From Deltaproteobacteria bacterium (GTDB lineage Bacteria; Desulfobacterota; Syntrophia; Syntrophales; UBA8958), in assembly GCA_026388335.1 (NCBI GenBank), contig JAPLJZ010000043.1, forward strand, positions 1-33,648: DNA of 33,648 nucleotides, written 5' to 3'. The notes below the pieces were generated by a model. The model was not told the origin of the DNA, searched no databases, and saw nothing but the letters and a program-made list of their open reading frames with translations. The translations under genes were made by a program, and so were the position numbers. Below are positions 1-7,730 of this stretch, in pieces (position 1 is the first letter of the stretch; the number at the start of each line of letters is the position of its first letter).

Positions 1-1950
1 AAATTCCGGATACAGTTTTTTCACACAATCAGGACAGATGCTATGGCTGAATTCTGCTTCTGAGTGATCCTTTATGTATGATTCTATCTGGTTCCAGTAA
101 CCATTGTCGTCACGAATCTTCTTACACGAAGCACATATGGGAAGTAATCCGCTCAATAATTTTACTTTATTAAGGGCGCTCTGGAGTTCGAGGATAAGCC
201 TTTCCCGCTCTTCCTCCGCCCGCCTAAGCATAACGATGTCCGCCTCCAACATTTGATTGGCTTTCATCAGCTCTTCCGTGCGTTGGGCGACGATCTCCTG
301 GAGTTCCGAGTTCATGCGCTGCAGTTCTTCCTCCATGCGCTTGCGCTCGGTAATGTCGCGAACCGATTCAATGGCGCCGATGATGCCGCCGCCGCTGCCG
401 TATAAGAGACATGCTTTCCCCCAGAGGACACGCATCTTCCCCCTTACCGGGACATCAGCCTCGGCCCAAATAACATCCCCCTCTTTCCTGACGAAAGAAT
501 ACTGCTTCTCGATCTCCTCATCGAATGCCAATGCCAGATCGATGATCAGCGGTCTCCGCACCCCGTAAAAAGGCAAGGAATATTCATAATCGCCTTTCCC
601 CAGGATATCCGCCGCGCTAACCCCGGTCATCTCTTCCATCGCCCGGTTCCAGGCCGTGACCTTGCCCTGCCGGTCGATAACGAAGGTGGCGTCGGGGAGG
701 AAGGCGATGATATCCGCAAGATGGCGTCGTGATTCCCGGAGCGCCTCGTCAGACCTCTTTTGCTCTGTGATATCCTCATAGACAACGACGATTTCCCCAG
801 CTGTCAAGTTATCGCCTACGACGGCGGTATTCAACCGGCAGGTAATCTCCCGTCCGTCTTTGCGCCGGAGGAGTATATCCAGATTGTAAGTTCTCTGTTT
901 CTCGAGGGCGTCATAAACAATCCTGCCTGTTTTCGCATAATCCTCGCCGCTCCTGTAAAGAACTCTTGTCTTTTGCCCAATCAATTCCTCCGGCTTCCAG
1001 CCGAATACGTCTTTAACGGCATTATTGGCAAAGATGATCCGGCGATCCCGCAAACCGACAACAGCGTGAGGGATGGCATCCAGGAGTGATGCTCTCAGTG
1101 CCTTTTGCTCCTCCAGCTTCTGTCTAACTTTTTTAATTTCTGTGACATCCATCGAATTTCCAAGGATCGCCCGTTTCCCCTCGTAGCTGATGGAGGTGAC
1201 CGTCTCCATGATCCACCGGGTATTTCCTTCTTGGGTGATCATCCTGAATTCGTACGGGGAGGTGCGCCTTCCCCTGAGCATATCGACGGCATTCTTCGTC
1301 ACCCCTTCCCTGTCCTCGGGGTGGACGATCTTCAGGGATTCCATCCCGATCAGCTCCTCAGGGGCATAGCCCGCATATGAGGCGGCATTTTTGTTCAGAA
1401 ACCGAAAATGACCGTCCTGCACAATATAGACGCCGGCAAACGACATTTCCGCAAGCGTTCTATATAGTTCTTCCGCCTGTTTGCGCTCGGTAATGTCGTT
1501 GAGCACGCCGTGCGCGCCCATAAACCTGCCGTCTTTCATAATAGCCTTGCTCTTTGTCCGTACCCAGATAATATCGCCGGATTTATTGATTACTCTGTAT
1601 TCCAGAGGATATTCTATCCCTTGGCAGAGTTCCCGAAACCGCTTTGTCAGTAGACTTCTATCATTTTCGTGGACATGATTGATGAAGTTCTTCCCGATAA
1701 TATCATCCGGGTCGTATCCCATTACATCCTTTACCAGCGGACTGAAATGGACGATCACCCCCTGACTGTCGATTTCATAGATGACGTCACTGCTTAATTC
1801 CAGCAGGGTTCGATATTTCCCCTCGCTTTCACGCAATAATTCCGACACCCCATTGGGTTCGCTCGTTGACTTATCAGCATCAGCTAGCCGCGCGCGTAAC
1901 GCAGTCAATTCTTCAATGAGCTGCCTTTTTGTCTTGGCTTCATCCTTCAT
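1..1950 (-). CDS. Four-PAS sensor protein with C-terminal Cys4 module (3' end off the window)
   Basis: The frame is open for 650 codons and leaves the left edge without a stop, so the C-terminus is missing or nearly so. Four PAS/PAC units are visible at about residues 40-160, 165-280, 285-400 and 405-540. The PAC ends read NDITERK, MDVTEIK, EDITEQK and RDITERK. A coiled coil follows (about 537-600), then a Cys-rich tail starting LPICASCKKIRDD with Cys606, 609, 639 and 642. This tail is recurrent at the end of delta-proteobacterial PAS and receiver proteins. No histidine kinase, GGDEF or HTH domain is seen, so the output is unknown; a signalling partner is inferred. No membrane segment is visible, so it is probably cytoplasmic. 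The ATG at 1950 has a GGGAGG Shine-Dalgarno eight bases upstream. A terminator-like hairpin lies just upstream. Confidence 0.85.
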   Translation of the reverse strand, partial: MKDEAKTKRQLIEELTALRARLADADKSTSEPNGVSELLRESEGKYRTLLELSSDVIYEIDSQGVIVHFSPLVKDVMGYDPDDIIGKNFINHVHENDRSLLTKRFRELCQGIEYPLEYRVINKSGDIIWVRTKSKAIMKDGRFMGAHGVLNDITERKQAEELYRTLAEMSFAGVYIVQDGHFRFLNKNAASYAGYAPEELIGMESLKIVHPEDREGVTKNAVDMLRGRRTSPYEFRMITQEGNTRWIMETVTSISYEGKRAILGNSMDVTEIKKVRQKLEEQKALRASLLDAIPHAVVGLRDRRIIFANNAVKDVFGWKPEELIGQKTRVLYRSGEDYAKTGRIVYDALEKQRTYNLDILLRRKDGREITCRLNTAVVGDNLTAGEIVVVYEDITEQKRSDEALRESRRHLADIIAFLPDATFVIDRQGKVTAWNRAMEEMTGVSAADILGKGDYEYSLPFYGVRRPLIIDLALAFDEEIEKQYSFVRKEGDVIWAEADVPVRGKMRVLWGKACLLYGSGGGIIGAIESVRDITERKRMEEELQRMNSELQEIVAQRTEELMKANQMLEADIVMLRRAEEERERLILELQSALNKVKLLSGLLPICASCKKIRDDNGYWNQIESYIKDHSEAEFSHSICPDCVKKLYPEF

Positions 1951-1983
1951 ATCCGGGGCCTCCCTATTAATTTCATCCGGCAA

Positions 1984-2018
1984 CAAAAAAACCCCGCTCT
2001 CTTTTGGATATCGGGGTT
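1984..2018 (-). terminator. Intrinsic terminator hairpin in front of the PAS gene
   Basis: On the minus strand AACCCCG (2018-2012) pairs with CGGGGTT (1996-1990) and is followed by a run of T. It ends only about 34 bases before the ATG at 1950, which leaves no room for a whole promoter between the two. It is either the end of the upstream unit (2262-2804) or an attenuator in the leader of the PAS gene. Confidence 0.6.
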
Positions 2019-2190
2019 CATTACATCATTCCATTCAAGCCTCCCGGACTAAGGGGCAAGGGGTTAGTTGATCAGGCTACATGGACTATTCTATAGTGAT
2101 GAGACATTCTAACACGATTATAAATTGAAATCTACGCTGAAGAATAAAAATAGTGAAAGGTTGAATTTTAGTTGGTTATCAACGTTTACT

Positions 2191-2235
2191 GATTGGCAAA
2201 AAGTTTTTATCGCGACTCAAAACTTTTTGCCAATC
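2191..2235. repeat. 17-bp perfect inverted repeat (stem-loop)
   Basis: The arm GATTGGCAAAAAGTTTT (2191-2207) is exactly complementary to 2219-2235, with an 11-base loop. It starts 27 bases beyond the stop of the 2262-2804 gene, so it could protect or end that transcript. No T-tract follows on the minus strand, so it is not a standard Rho-independent terminator. Confidence 0.75.
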
Positions 2236-2261
2236 ATGAGGGAGTCAATATATCCTACTGT

Positions 2262-2804
2262 TCACACCTTGGCCTCCGGCCGCGCCCCGGATTTTGCCGT
2301 CTCCTGTGCCCCGTTTGTCTCTTCCTTTGTCCAGCCGATGCCGCAGGCCTGTAAGAACTGCGCCCACTGGCTGTCGTTGAAGGCGGTGCAGGTCCGGCCG
2401 TATTCCGCCGCCGCTTCCCGGCAGGTCTTCAAGATCTCGGACGGGTCCTTGCGGTGCTGTATTCCGGTCCGGCAGGTCTCCATCATTTTCAAGGCGCAGG
2501 TGAACGAGGCCGTTGTCAGACCTGTACATCGCTGCTGCTGTTCCAGGCAGGCGCTAAACAGCTTCCGTACTTCCGGTTTTGAAGCGGCGGCACCCGGCAT
2601 GAAACCGTTCCGCCGGGGTGCCCATAATTTCCATACCTCCGGCGCCGGCCATGCCGGGCTTCCCTCCATACCGCCGTTTCCTGACTTTGCGAACGTCCTG
2701 TCGATCATGTCCAGCCACGGTTTGGACACCATTTTGTAGAAGTCGAACGCGGTGGCGACTTCCTTATGACCTGCTTTATTTTCCGACGATGCCGATGTGT
2801 TCAT
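2262..2804 (-). CDS. Small phasin/PhaE-like protein (tentative)
   Basis: The protein has 180 residues. The start at 2804 is chosen because AGGAGG lies six bases upstream; an earlier in-frame ATG at 2879 has no such site. There is no signal peptide or membrane segment. The N-terminal part contains AFDFYKMVSKPWLDMIDRTF, an amphipathic helix-like stretch reminiscent of polyhydroxyalkanoate granule proteins (phasins, PhaE). The middle has several cysteines in a helical context (about residues 85-150), and the end is charged and low in complexity. A PHA-synthase-like gene lies elsewhere in the window (23752-25560), which makes a granule role possible but unproven. It may form its own unit, bounded by the 17-bp hairpin downstream. 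The family assignment is weak; that it is a real gene is well supported. Confidence 0.6.
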   Translation of the reverse strand: MNTSASSENKAGHKEVATAFDFYKMVSKPWLDMIDRTFAKSGNGGMEGSPAWPAPEVWKLWAPRRNGFMPGAAASKPEVRKLFSACLEQQQRCTGLTTASFTCALKMMETCRTGIQHRKDPSEILKTCREAAAEYGRTCTAFNDSQWAQFLQACGIGWTKEETNGAQETAKSGARPEAKV

Positions 2805-2903
2805 GGATTGCCTCCTGCTTTTTCGAGGCAATATAGTGAATTGCCGATCACTGATCAATATCAATTGATTTCGGAGCAACTCTCAGGAAAGAACCCGTAT
2901 ATG

Positions 2904-4640
2904 TCAGGAGGGGCTGTCCGTCAGCGACCGGAGATAAGTCATTAGATTTGTTTTCTTATGGATCAGTCCAAGCTTCCTGCGGATATTGTCCTTATGGAAT
3001 TCAATCGAACGGGCCGAGACGTTGAGCAGCTCGGCGATCTCCTTGGCGGTCTTGCCGTTCCGGACCAGACCGGCGATCTGGATTTCCTTGGGGGTCATAT
3101 TCATGAACCGGGACGTGAGGGTTTGCAGAAAGGGCGAGATGACACTTTTCAAATTATCCTCGATCAACTGAAGATAAGCGGCCTGGGGTTCCGTCAATCG
3201 CTCCCGTTTTAATTTCTCCACAAAAGGCAGCACCAGCTTCCGGACATTGGTCAGCACCTGTTTTTCCAGGTCCGTCCGATCCTCCTCCCGGTGCCTGAGT
3301 AACACCTTCAAGGCCGTATTCACCTCCTGAAGCCGCCGGGTTTCCTCGGCCAGCTGCTGGCGCTGGTCTTTCAGATTTTCCAGGGCCTGTTTGAGTTCAG
3401 TGATATCCACCAGGGAGGCGACGCTCATGGTCGTACCGGGAATCATCGCCACCGTGGCCAGTACATCCCGTAATTTCCCGTTCTTGTCCGCAAACCGGTA
3501 TTCATAGGAGGCGGGGGCCGAGGTTGGATCTATTCGCCGGCGCCGGTGATATGTCTTCATCTTCCGGAGGTCCCGGGGGGAGACGAACTCCGTCCAGGTC
3601 TTACGCCCTTCAATGTCCCGGCGGTCCAAACCCGACTGTCTTTCAAATTCGCCGTTCACTCCGGCGATTGTCATGTCCTCATTGACGAGCATCATGGCCG
3701 TGCCGGTGGATTCAAAGATCGTCCGATAGCGGATCTCCGTCTCCTGAAGACTTTGCTGGGCCCGGACGCTCTCCGTCACATCCGACACCATTTCGATGGC
3801 GCCTAAGATGCGTCCATCTCGGTCTTTCAGGGGGGAGGCGACGATCCGGTAATTCCGGATTTCCTGTCCCCGGGGCGTAGCCGCCATCCCTTCATGGACC
3901 TGGCCGTCCTGCAAGGATCTGATCGTCGGACAATAGGCGCAGACGGTCTTTCGGGGGGGATCATTGAAGGCCCGGTAACAGAGAGGTTTTCGGGTGAGGT
4001 CAATGTCGGGAAACCAGGTCCGCATCTGGCCGTTCAGGCTCAGGATCTCCATCGCAGGGCTGATCAGGGCGATCCCGACGCCGATATGCTCCACGATGCT
4101 CCGGTTTGTTTCTTCGGAAGCCCGGAGTTCCTCCTGGGTGCGTCGGTGTTCAACAATCTCCGCCTTTAGGCGCTTTTGCTCCTCGATCAGTTCCAGGGTT
4201 CGTTCCGTAATGAGCTGCTCCAGGTGCATCTGCTTTTCATGGAGCTTCTCCTCCATGTGCTTCCGCTCCGTGATATCCAGGATCAAGGCCTGTTTCGCCA
4301 CCACGACCCCCGCCTTATACAGGGGTGTGTTGATGATCTGGTACCAGCGGTTGTCCTTGGGGCTCAGGACTTCCCAGTGGACCGTTTCCCCCTGGAAAAC
4401 CCGCTGGTTCACGCACCACGGACAAACGGAGTCGAGACCGTGGAGAACCTCATAGCAAAGCCCCCCCGTGGCGTCGTAGCCGGACCGGCGGATGAGCGGT
4501 TCATTCATGAATTCGATGCGGTAATCCTTTGAACAGACGTAGATCATGCCGTCAAAGGCGTTGATCATGGCCTCTAGTCGTTCCTTTGCCTCCTGAAGGT
4601 CCGCATATTGCGTGTGAGTATTTTGCATAATATTAACCAT
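2904..4640 (-). CDS. PAS-domain transcriptional regulator with LuxR-type HTH and Cys-rich PAS domains
   Basis: The protein has about 578 residues and no membrane segment. Three PAS units lie at about 24-126, 180-290 and 302-415, followed by a coiled coil and a C-terminal LuxR/GerE helix-turn-helix (about 514-560: MTPKEIQIAGLVRNGKTAKE, then SARSIEFHKDNI). The first two PAS domains each carry a Cys-x(10-12)-Cys-x2-Cys set (Cys62/73/76 and Cys221/234/237), suggesting metal, Fe-S or redox sensing. The ATG at 4640 overlaps the stop of the upstream kinase, implying translational coupling. GTG at 4664 and ATG at 4628 are alternatives, and none has a clear Shine-Dalgarno. As the last gene of the ercA-kinase-regulator unit, it is probably the DNA-binding output. 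It lacks a receiver domain, so how the kinase would reach it is unclear. Confidence 0.85.
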   Translation of the reverse strand: MVNIMQNTHTQYADLQEAKERLEAMINAFDGMIYVCSKDYRIEFMNEPLIRRSGYDATGGLCYEVLHGLDSVCPWCVNQRVFQGETVHWEVLSPKDNRWYQIINTPLYKAGVVVAKQALILDITERKHMEEKLHEKQMHLEQLITERTLELIEEQKRLKAEIVEHRRTQEELRASEETNRSIVEHIGVGIALISPAMEILSLNGQMRTWFPDIDLTRKPLCYRAFNDPPRKTVCAYCPTIRSLQDGQVHEGMAATPRGQEIRNYRIVASPLKDRDGRILGAIEMVSDVTESVRAQQSLQETEIRYRTIFESTGTAMMLVNEDMTIAGVNGEFERQSGLDRRDIEGRKTWTEFVSPRDLRKMKTYHRRRRIDPTSAPASYEYRFADKNGKLRDVLATVAMIPGTTMSVASLVDITELKQALENLKDQRQQLAEETRRLQEVNTALKVLLRHREEDRTDLEKQVLTNVRKLVLPFVEKLKRERLTEPQAAYLQLIEDNLKSVISPFLQTLTSRFMNMTPKEIQIAGLVRNGKTAKEIAELLNVSARSIEFHKDNIRRKLGLIHKKTNLMTYLRSLTDSPS

Positions 4641-6381
4641 TTTGTTTTTTATCCAGTACCTCACGAATGGTTTTGGCCAGTACGCTCATCCGGATCGGCT
4701 TGGTAATCAACCGGCTGATGCCGAGGGCGGTAAGTTTTCCCGGATCCTCTTTTTCCTGAAATCCTGAACAGAGCACGATAGGAATGTCCGAGCGCATACG
4801 TCTTATTTCCCCTGCCACATCGAAGCCCGTCAGATGAGGCATGGTCTTGTCCGTAATCACAAGATCGAAGGCGCCGCTACCCTCCTTGAATACCTCGATC
4901 GCCTTCACAGGGTCGGTTTCCGCTACGACCAGGTAACCAAGTTCCTCCAGCAGCTCCCTGCTCAGATCGACCACCATTTTTTCATCATCAATAAACAGGA
5001 TCGTTTCGCCTCCCCCCGGCAAGAGGGCTTCATCCATATCCTTGCCACCTTCCGCCTGCTTTACCAGCAACGGTAGGTAGACCCTGAAGATGGTTCCCTT
5101 GCCCACCTCGCTGTACACCCTGATCTCCCCGCCGTGATCCTTGACAATCCCGTGCACGACGGCGAGCCCCAAACCCGTCCCCGCTCCCTTTTCCTTGGTT
5201 GTAAAGTAGGGTTCGAAGATTCTCACGAGATTCTCCTGCGGGATTCCCTGCCCGGTATCCCTGACGGTCAATACCAGGTAATGGCCGTGCCTTATCGGCG
5301 GACGATGCAAGCGGTCATCCGCATTGATAACGACTTCTTCCAGGCCGATCTCCAGGACGCCCCCGGTCTCCCTCATGGCATGCCCGGCGTTCGTGCACAG
5401 GTTGATCAGCACCTGATGCATCTGCGTGGGATCGGCCATGATGACATCGGCAGTCTCTTCGATCTTCTGAATTATTTCTATCGTCGTCGGCAGAGATGCC
5501 CGCATAAAGTTGAAAACTTCTTTAACGATAGGAGCGAGTGCAATGGGCTTTTTTTCCTGCTCGGCCTTGCGACTGAAGGTGAGGATCTGCCGCACCAGGT
5601 CCCTTGCCCGCTCGGCGGCCTTGAGCACCTGTTCCATATGGTGGTGGACTTTCGGCCGGTCCTGCACCGCCTTCAGGCATAGTTCCGAATAACCCATAAT
5701 GCCGCTGAGGATGTTGTTGAAATCATGGGCAATACCTCCCGCCAACGTCCCAATGGCTTCCATCTTCTGGGCCTGGATGAGTTGGGTTTCAAGCTTTCTG
5801 TGATCCTCTTCCGCCCGTTTGCGCTCGGTAATATCCCGGAATATTCCCTCGACCCCGGCAAAATTACCGGCGTCGTCAAAGTACAGGTGGCTGTTCGTTT
5901 CCACCGTGACGGGCATCCCGTCCCTTCTTTTCAGGATCACTTCATAGTTGGTGACGCTTCCCTTTTCTTTGATTTGCCTGAGGAGTTCCGCGCGTTTCTC
6001 CGGGTAATAATATAAAGTTTCTGCGATGGGTTTGCCGAGGCATTCATCGAGAGACCCATATCTGAACAGGATCAAAAAACTGGGGCTTGTCATGATGAGA
6101 TTACCCCGGGCATCACTGCGGTAGAAGACATCCTGGATATTCTCGATGACGCTGCGGTAGTTGGCTTCACTTTCCCTGGCTTTACGGCGTTCCTCTTCCA
6201 GGTCTTCCATGAGCTTCTGCAAGGCCTGGGTTCTCTCTTCCAGGTCTTTTTTTTGCGCTTCGAGCTGATCGAGCCGCCTGCGCAGCTCCGGGTAGTAGCT
6301 CTTGCTTATGGACCTTTCCCCAAGGCCGATGATCTTCTGCCGAAGCAGCCTGATGTTGTCGTGGTCAGTAAGCTCGTTCAT
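4633..6381 (-). CDS. PAS hybrid histidine kinase, ErcS'-like
   Basis: The protein has 582 residues and is cytoplasmic. The N-terminus includes [20 protein letters not shown], which I recognise as the N-terminal signature of ErcS'-type kinases linked to ErcA. Then come a coiled coil (35-72), one PAS/PAC domain (73-190, ending [11 protein letters not shown]), HisKA with the H-box [11 protein letters not shown] (His219), and HATPase_c with DTGQGIP and GTGLGL (about 318-440). A C-terminal receiver spans about 459-578 with phosphoacceptor Asp511 (VITDKTMP) and Lys537-region KPI. All catalytic boxes look intact. The start lies inside the 3' end of the ercA-like gene (17-bp overlap) and its stop overlaps the start of the PAS-LuxR gene, so the three genes are translated as one unit. 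By analogy with pseudomonads it may control alcohol or aldehyde oxidation; that is inference. Confidence 0.9.
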   Translation of the reverse strand: MNELTDHDNIRLLRQKIIGLGERSISKSYYPELRRRLDQLEAQKKDLEERTQALQKLMEDLEEERRKARESEANYRSVIENIQDVFYRSDARGNLIMTSPSFLILFRYGSLDECLGKPIAETLYYYPEKRAELLRQIKEKGSVTNYEVILKRRDGMPVTVETNSHLYFDDAGNFAGVEGIFRDITERKRAEEDHRKLETQLIQAQKMEAIGTLAGGIAHDFNNILSGIMGYSELCLKAVQDRPKVHHHMEQVLKAAERARDLVRQILTFSRKAEQEKKPIALAPIVKEVFNFMRASLPTTIEIIQKIEETADVIMADPTQMHQVLINLCTNAGHAMRETGGVLEIGLEEVVINADDRLHRPPIRHGHYLVLTVRDTGQGIPQENLVRIFEPYFTTKEKGAGTGLGLAVVHGIVKDHGGEIRVYSEVGKGTIFRVYLPLLVKQAEGGKDMDEALLPGGGETILFIDDEKMVVDLSRELLEELGYLVVAETDPVKAIEVFKEGSGAFDLVITDKTMPHLTGFDVAGEIRRMRSDIPIVLCSGFQEKEDPGKLTALGISRLITKPIRMSVLAKTIREVLDKKQNG

Positions 6382-7537
6382 AACATCCCTGTATATCTTC
6401 TACAGAGGCGACCCTGGGATTGGTGGCCAGGCAGGGATCGTTGAAGGCATTCTCGGCCAGGGCGGGGATGTCCTCTCTTTGCAGGTTCAAATCCCGCAGA
6501 CGCGGCCGTATCCCCGCGTTTTCCCGCAAATCTGAAATGGACTGCACCAAGGCGTCCTTCTCCCCCCCGCCGGCAAGCGATTCCGTATTCAGCCCCAGTG
6601 CCCGCGCCACATCGACGTATCGCTCAGCCGCGGCGTTGAAATTGAAGTCCACGACATGTTCCAGGAGGATGGCATTGCATTCACCATGGGGCAAATCGAG
6701 CAGGCCGCCGAGGCTGTGCGCCATGGCATGCACCATGCCAAGGCTGGCATTCGAGAAGGCAAGCCCGGCGAACAGGCTGGCGAGCATCATGTTTTCCCTC
6801 GCTGACATGTTTGTCGGTTGTTCCACCGCATCCAGGAGGTGTTTCCGGATCAATCTGATCGCATCAAGCGCGAAGAGGTCGGTGACCGGAGAACTGGCAT
6901 TGGACACGTAGGCTTCAACCGCATGCGTCAGGGCATCCATACCTGTGGCCGCCGTCATGTGTCGATCCATGGTGATCGTTGTGCAGGGATCGATAAGCGA
7001 TACGTCCGGGATCACCAACTTACTGACAATGGCGATCTTGACCTTCCGGACGGTATCAGTGATGATGTCAAACTGGGATATATCTGCGGCTGTCCCGGCC
7101 GTAGTGGGGATGAAGATCAGCGGCGGCCCCGGCACCGGAACCTGATCCACCCCTTCGAAGGAGAGCACATGCATGGCATTGCTGCTTGAGATACCGATCC
7201 CCTTGGCGCAATCCATCGGACTTCCTCCCCCAACCGCGACGATTACATCGCATTGTTCCTTCCGATAAACTTGTACTCCTTCCATTACCTCGTAATCCTT
7301 GGGGTTGGGGGTTACGCAGTCGAAAACGACATACGGGATATCGGCTTTTTTCAGCGATTGTTCAACGGCACCGGTCCAACCCGCCCTCTTGACACCGGGA
7401 TCAGTAACCAGCAGTATTTTCCTGGCATTATAATTGATAGCGTATTGACCGGCGAGTTCGATCACCCCGGCACCAAAAACGAATTCCGGGGCAACGAATT
7501 TCCTCATTTCCAACTGAGAGGCAGTATCGGCATTCAT
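6365..7537 (-). CDS. ercA: ErcA-like iron-containing alcohol dehydrogenase family protein
   Basis: The protein has 390 residues, the usual length for group III iron-dependent alcohol dehydrogenases. The NAD-binding GGGSPMD motif is at 103-109. The four metal ligands expected for the family appear present: Asp201, His205, His274 and His284. The start LRKFV-like MRKFVAPEFVFGAG and the partner kinase directly downstream are typical of ErcA, an alcohol-dehydrogenase-like protein known in Pseudomonas to take part in regulating ethanol oxidation. It could still be a working dehydrogenase because its ligands are intact. The ATG at 7537 has AAGGAG six bases upstream. It is the first gene of the overlapping ercA-kinase-LuxR unit. 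An ordinary catabolic alcohol dehydrogenase is the alternative. Confidence 0.85.
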   Translation of the reverse strand: MNADTASQLEMRKFVAPEFVFGAGVIELAGQYAINYNARKILLVTDPGVKRAGWTGAVEQSLKKADIPYVVFDCVTPNPKDYEVMEGVQVYRKEQCDVIVAVGGGSPMDCAKGIGISSSNAMHVLSFEGVDQVPVPGPPLIFIPTTAGTAADISQFDIITDTVRKVKIAIVSKLVIPDVSLIDPCTTITMDRHMTAATGMDALTHAVEAYVSNASSPVTDLFALDAIRLIRKHLLDAVEQPTNMSARENMMLASLFAGLAFSNASLGMVHAMAHSLGGLLDLPHGECNAILLEHVVDFNFNAAAERYVDVARALGLNTESLAGGGEKDALVQSISDLRENAGIRPRLRDLNLQREDIPALAENAFNDPCLATNPRVASVEDIQGCYERAY

Positions 7538-7679
7538 AGGTCACTCCTTTTACCATTTTGTGCAGATGCTGTTTCATTTCCTTTGAATTCAATTAGAAAT
7601 CCGGGATGAAGATGACAAATCGGTCTGTGAAGTTTACAGGAAGAAAGCAGATAAAACAACCGAAACCTATACCCTGATA

Positions 7680-7719
7680 TTTATACCTACCCATAACAAG
7701 TCATACAAATATTATTTGT
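7680..7719 (-). promoter_or_regulatory. Candidate ercA promoter with palindrome over the -35 box
   Basis: On the minus strand TTGTAT (7708-7703), a 17-base spacer and TATAAA (7685-7680) form a moderate sigma-70 promoter for the ercA-like gene. The palindrome ACAAAT-N3-ATTTGT (7705-7719) overlaps the -35 box and could be an operator. It lies just past the aminotransferase stop, so it could instead belong to that transcript end. Confidence 0.35.
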
Positions 7720-7730
7720 TAGCCGCCCTT

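Larger units (their letters stand above)
1951..2261. other. Intergenic region with two hairpins
   Basis: No convincing gene is seen. The stretch holds the terminator hairpin (1984-2018) and a 17-bp perfect inverted repeat (2191-2235). The rest is AT-rich. A TATAAT-like hexamer near 2120 on the minus strand has no acceptable -35 box, so no promoter is claimed. Confidence 0.6.

Noticed and set aside
2125-2739. A 204-codon plus-strand frame across the phasin-like gene
   Set aside because: It starts in an AT-rich gap, crosses the 17-bp hairpin and then runs antisense to a gene that has a good ribosome binding site. The product shows no family resemblance.
2840-2862. ATCAAT...ATTGAT inverted repeat upstream of the phasin-like gene
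   Set aside because: The arms are short and AT-rich, and the location fits no clear promoter; chance is likely.
346-5835. Near-identical 17-18 base direct repeats (TTGCGCTCGGTAAT) at about 346, 1486 and 5818
   Set aside because: They encode the conserved DITERKR linker at the end of PAS/PAC domains, so protein conservation explains them.
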